Of a stretch of DNA of 64,000 bases, positions 62,640-64,000 are shown in pieces. This DNA is from Roseivirga sp. UBA6061 (GTDB taxonomy: Bacteria > Bacteroidota > Bacteroidia > Cytophagales > Cyclobacteriaceae): NCBI GenBank assembly GCA_002427745.1, contig DIYF01000010.1, forward strand, positions 39,171 to 103,170, given 5' to 3'. Both the position numbers and the translations under genes were made by a program. The notes under the pieces are model-generated. The model had not been told where the DNA came from, did not search any database, and saw only the letters and a list, made by a program, of their open reading frames with translations. Each line of letters starts with the position of its first letter. Position 1 is the first letter of the stretch.

Positions 62640-63875
62640 ATGTATAAAGCATCCGTTCTCCTCATTGTGCTGGCCCTTTTTGCCACAGCCTGTACCGATT
62701 TTACTACTGACCGGGATATACTCGCATCGCTCAAGGCAGATGTTGGCTACCTGGCCGATGACAAACTCGAAGGAAGAGCCATAGGCACCGAAGGAGAGAG
62801 GCTGGCCTCAGAATACATTGCCGCAGCTTTTGAGCGCATAGGCCTCGAGCCTAAAGGTACGGATGGTTACTTTCAGCCTTTCACCGTAAAGAAGGCCACC
62901 AACCCGCATGAGCAGGCGGTAATTGGTACCGATGGCGAAGGTGTTACCGGCAGAAATGTAGCAGGCTATATCGATAATGGTGCTGCCAGTACGGTTGTGC
63001 TGGGAGCCCACTATGACCACCTGGGCTATGGCAGCGAGGGCTCGCTGCACAGAGGGGAGAAGGCTATTCACAATGGTGCCGATGACAATGCCAGCGGCAC
63101 AGCGGTGATCATTCAGATGGCAGCCCTGCTCAAAGAGAAGAGCGATAACTTCAATTACCTCTTCCTGGCCTTTAGCGGAGAAGAAAACGGCCTTTGGGGA
63201 TCGAATTACTTTTCTAAAAATGCCACCGTAGACCTGGCGACTGTGAACTATATGATCAACCTGGACATGGTAGGGCGCCTGAATGAAGAAAGTACCCTGG
63301 CCATAAACGGGGTAGGTACCAGTCCGGTATGGACGGCCAAGCTGAATGCTGCCAATACAGACAGCCTTAAACTGGTTACCTCTGAGTCAGGAATCGGACC
63401 ATCAGACCATACCTCTTTCTATCTGCAGGACTTACCCGTGCTGCATATGTTTACCGGCCAGCACAGCGACTACCACCGGCCTACTGATGATGCCGATAAG
63501 CTCAACTATGAGGGAATGGTGCGCATTGTACGTTTTATCGAAAGACTGGTAGAAGAGCTGGACTCAGAAGAGAAGCTGGCCTTTACCAAAACCAAAGAAG
63601 AGTCAGGAAATTCTCCGCGCTTTTCTGTTTCTCTGGGAGTGGTGCCCGATTACCTGTATGATGGTAAAGGCATGCGTATTGACGGAGTTACCGAAGGTAA
63701 GCCTGCACAATCTGCCGGTTTGGAAAAAGGCGACATCGTGGTAAAACTGGGAGACTCTACCGTGGTGGACATGATGAGCTATATGCGTGCCCTCAGCGGT
63801 TTTAAATCGGGAGATCAGACGGTGGTGGAATATAAGCGTGGAGAAGAACTGAAAGCCGCGCAGGTTAAGTTCTAA
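62640..63875 (+). CDS. M28 family zinc aminopeptidase lipoprotein with PDZ domain
   Basis: 411 residues from ATG 62640; a TTG 21 nt earlier lies inside the -7 box. Lipobox ATACTD (Cys about 17). The M28 domain shows the metal ligands GAHYDHLGYG (about 125), GADDNASG (about 150), FSGEENGLWG (about 180, catalytic Glu pair), INLDMVG (about 205) and a late His in MFTGQHSDYHRP (about 280). A C-terminal PDZ domain (about 335-405, GKPAQSAGLEKGDIVVKLGD) follows. It should release N-terminal residues from peptides in the periplasm or at the surface. Confidence 0.93.
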   Translation: MYKASVLLIVLALFATACTDFTTDRDILASLKADVGYLADDKLEGRAIGTEGERLASEYIAAAFERIGLEPKGTDGYFQPFTVKKATNPHEQAVIGTDGEGVTGRNVAGYIDNGAASTVVLGAHYDHLGYGSEGSLHRGEKAIHNGADDNASGTAVIIQMAALLKEKSDNFNYLFLAFSGEENGLWGSNYFSKNATVDLATVNYMINLDMVGRLNEESTLAINGVGTSPVWTAKLNAANTDSLKLVTSESGIGPSDHTSFYLQDLPVLHMFTGQHSDYHRPTDDADKLNYEGMVRIVRFIERLVEELDSEEKLAFTKTKEESGNSPRFSVSLGVVPDYLYDGKGMRIDGVTEGKPAQSAGLEKGDIVVKLGDSTVVDMMSYMRALSGFKSGDQTVVEYKRGEELKAAQVKF

Positions 63876-63898
63876 ACGCTTTACTTGATACAGTACTG

Positions 63899-64000
63899 AT
63901 GATTTTAGTCCGAACCCTCATTTCATTTCTTAAAGACCCTGAATACAGAGGTCTCCTTTTTGCCTCGGCAGGCATCGTAGCAATTGGCACCGTGGTATAT
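63899..64000 (+). CDS. N-terminus of a putative two-helix potassium channel (cut by window end)
   Basis: ATG at 63899 opens a frame to the window end: 34 residues with LKDPEYRGLLFASAGI then VAIGTVVY. The pattern resembles the first helix of short Ion_trans_2 potassium channels of Bacteroidota. The selectivity filter would lie beyond the window, so the call is tentative. Confidence 0.5.
   Translation, partial: MILVRTLISFLKDPEYRGLLFASAGIVAIGTVVY

Overview
The window comes from a Bacteroidota chromosome, most likely a marine-type member of the Cytophagales. The evidence is gliding and type IX secretion genes (gldE, gldD, a PorP/SprF protein, proteins with type A and type B secretion tails), LytTR regulators fused to TPR/transmembrane parts, many lipobox-bearing lipoproteins, promoters of the TTTG...TAnnTTTG kind, and mostly absent Shine-Dalgarno sequences. 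I saw no rRNA, tRNA, CRISPR array, insertion sequence or integrase. The species cannot be named from the sequence.

Layout. 1-5875: three surface glycosidases on one strand (GH29 fucosidase with inserted PA14, GH20 hexosaminidase, GH29 fucosidase with discoidin domains), probably part of a fucosylated amino-sugar glycan utilization locus continuing upstream. 6196-11252: TPR histidine kinase and LytTR regulator (4-nt overlap), a secreted dockerin-like protein and an orphan HTH protein. 11461-13883: cydAB. 14074-17098: a tight three-gene amino-acid operon (PLP aminotransferase, PLP dehydratase, ornithine cyclodeaminase-family enzyme). 17617-23123: a large secreted M43-type metalloprotease with a type B tail, its PorP/SprF partner and a YwqK-like protein. 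23243-28952: yraN, pgi, manA, a small protein, lipB, a GH113-like glycosidase, a 13-unit heptamer repeat and a small conserved protein. 29066-33767: a PolB-like exonuclease, a candidate small RNA, rnr, a prenyl transferase and a rhomboid protease.

34018-42337: two paralogous LytTR membrane regulators, a 1779-residue secreted protein with FG-GAP/VCBS-like repeats and nine MBG domains at an almost exact 81-residue spacing, and a lipoprotein. 42488-43087: rpmA and rplU on the minus strand. 43521-46960: nrdB and nrdA. 47224-50444: an HtrA protease and an ALDH7-like dehydrogenase. 50627-54683: two phage-tail-collar (microcystin-dependent-protein-like) genes interleaved with a formyltransferase and a signal-less periplasmic-binding-fold protein; this is the best candidate here for an undescribed functional system. 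54760-57641 (minus): rng, a 29-residue basic protein, a TPR protein and HU. 57799-61302: mutY, ssb, gldE, gldD. 61464-63875: divergent TolB-like and M28 peptidase lipoproteins, then the start of a putative potassium channel.

Several genes follow a TAnnTTTG box within 3-5 nt of the ATG, which suggests leaderless transcription. Strong intrinsic terminators close nrdA, the aldehyde dehydrogenase, each collar gene and the convergent pairs. All assignments rest on reading motifs by eye; no database search was run.
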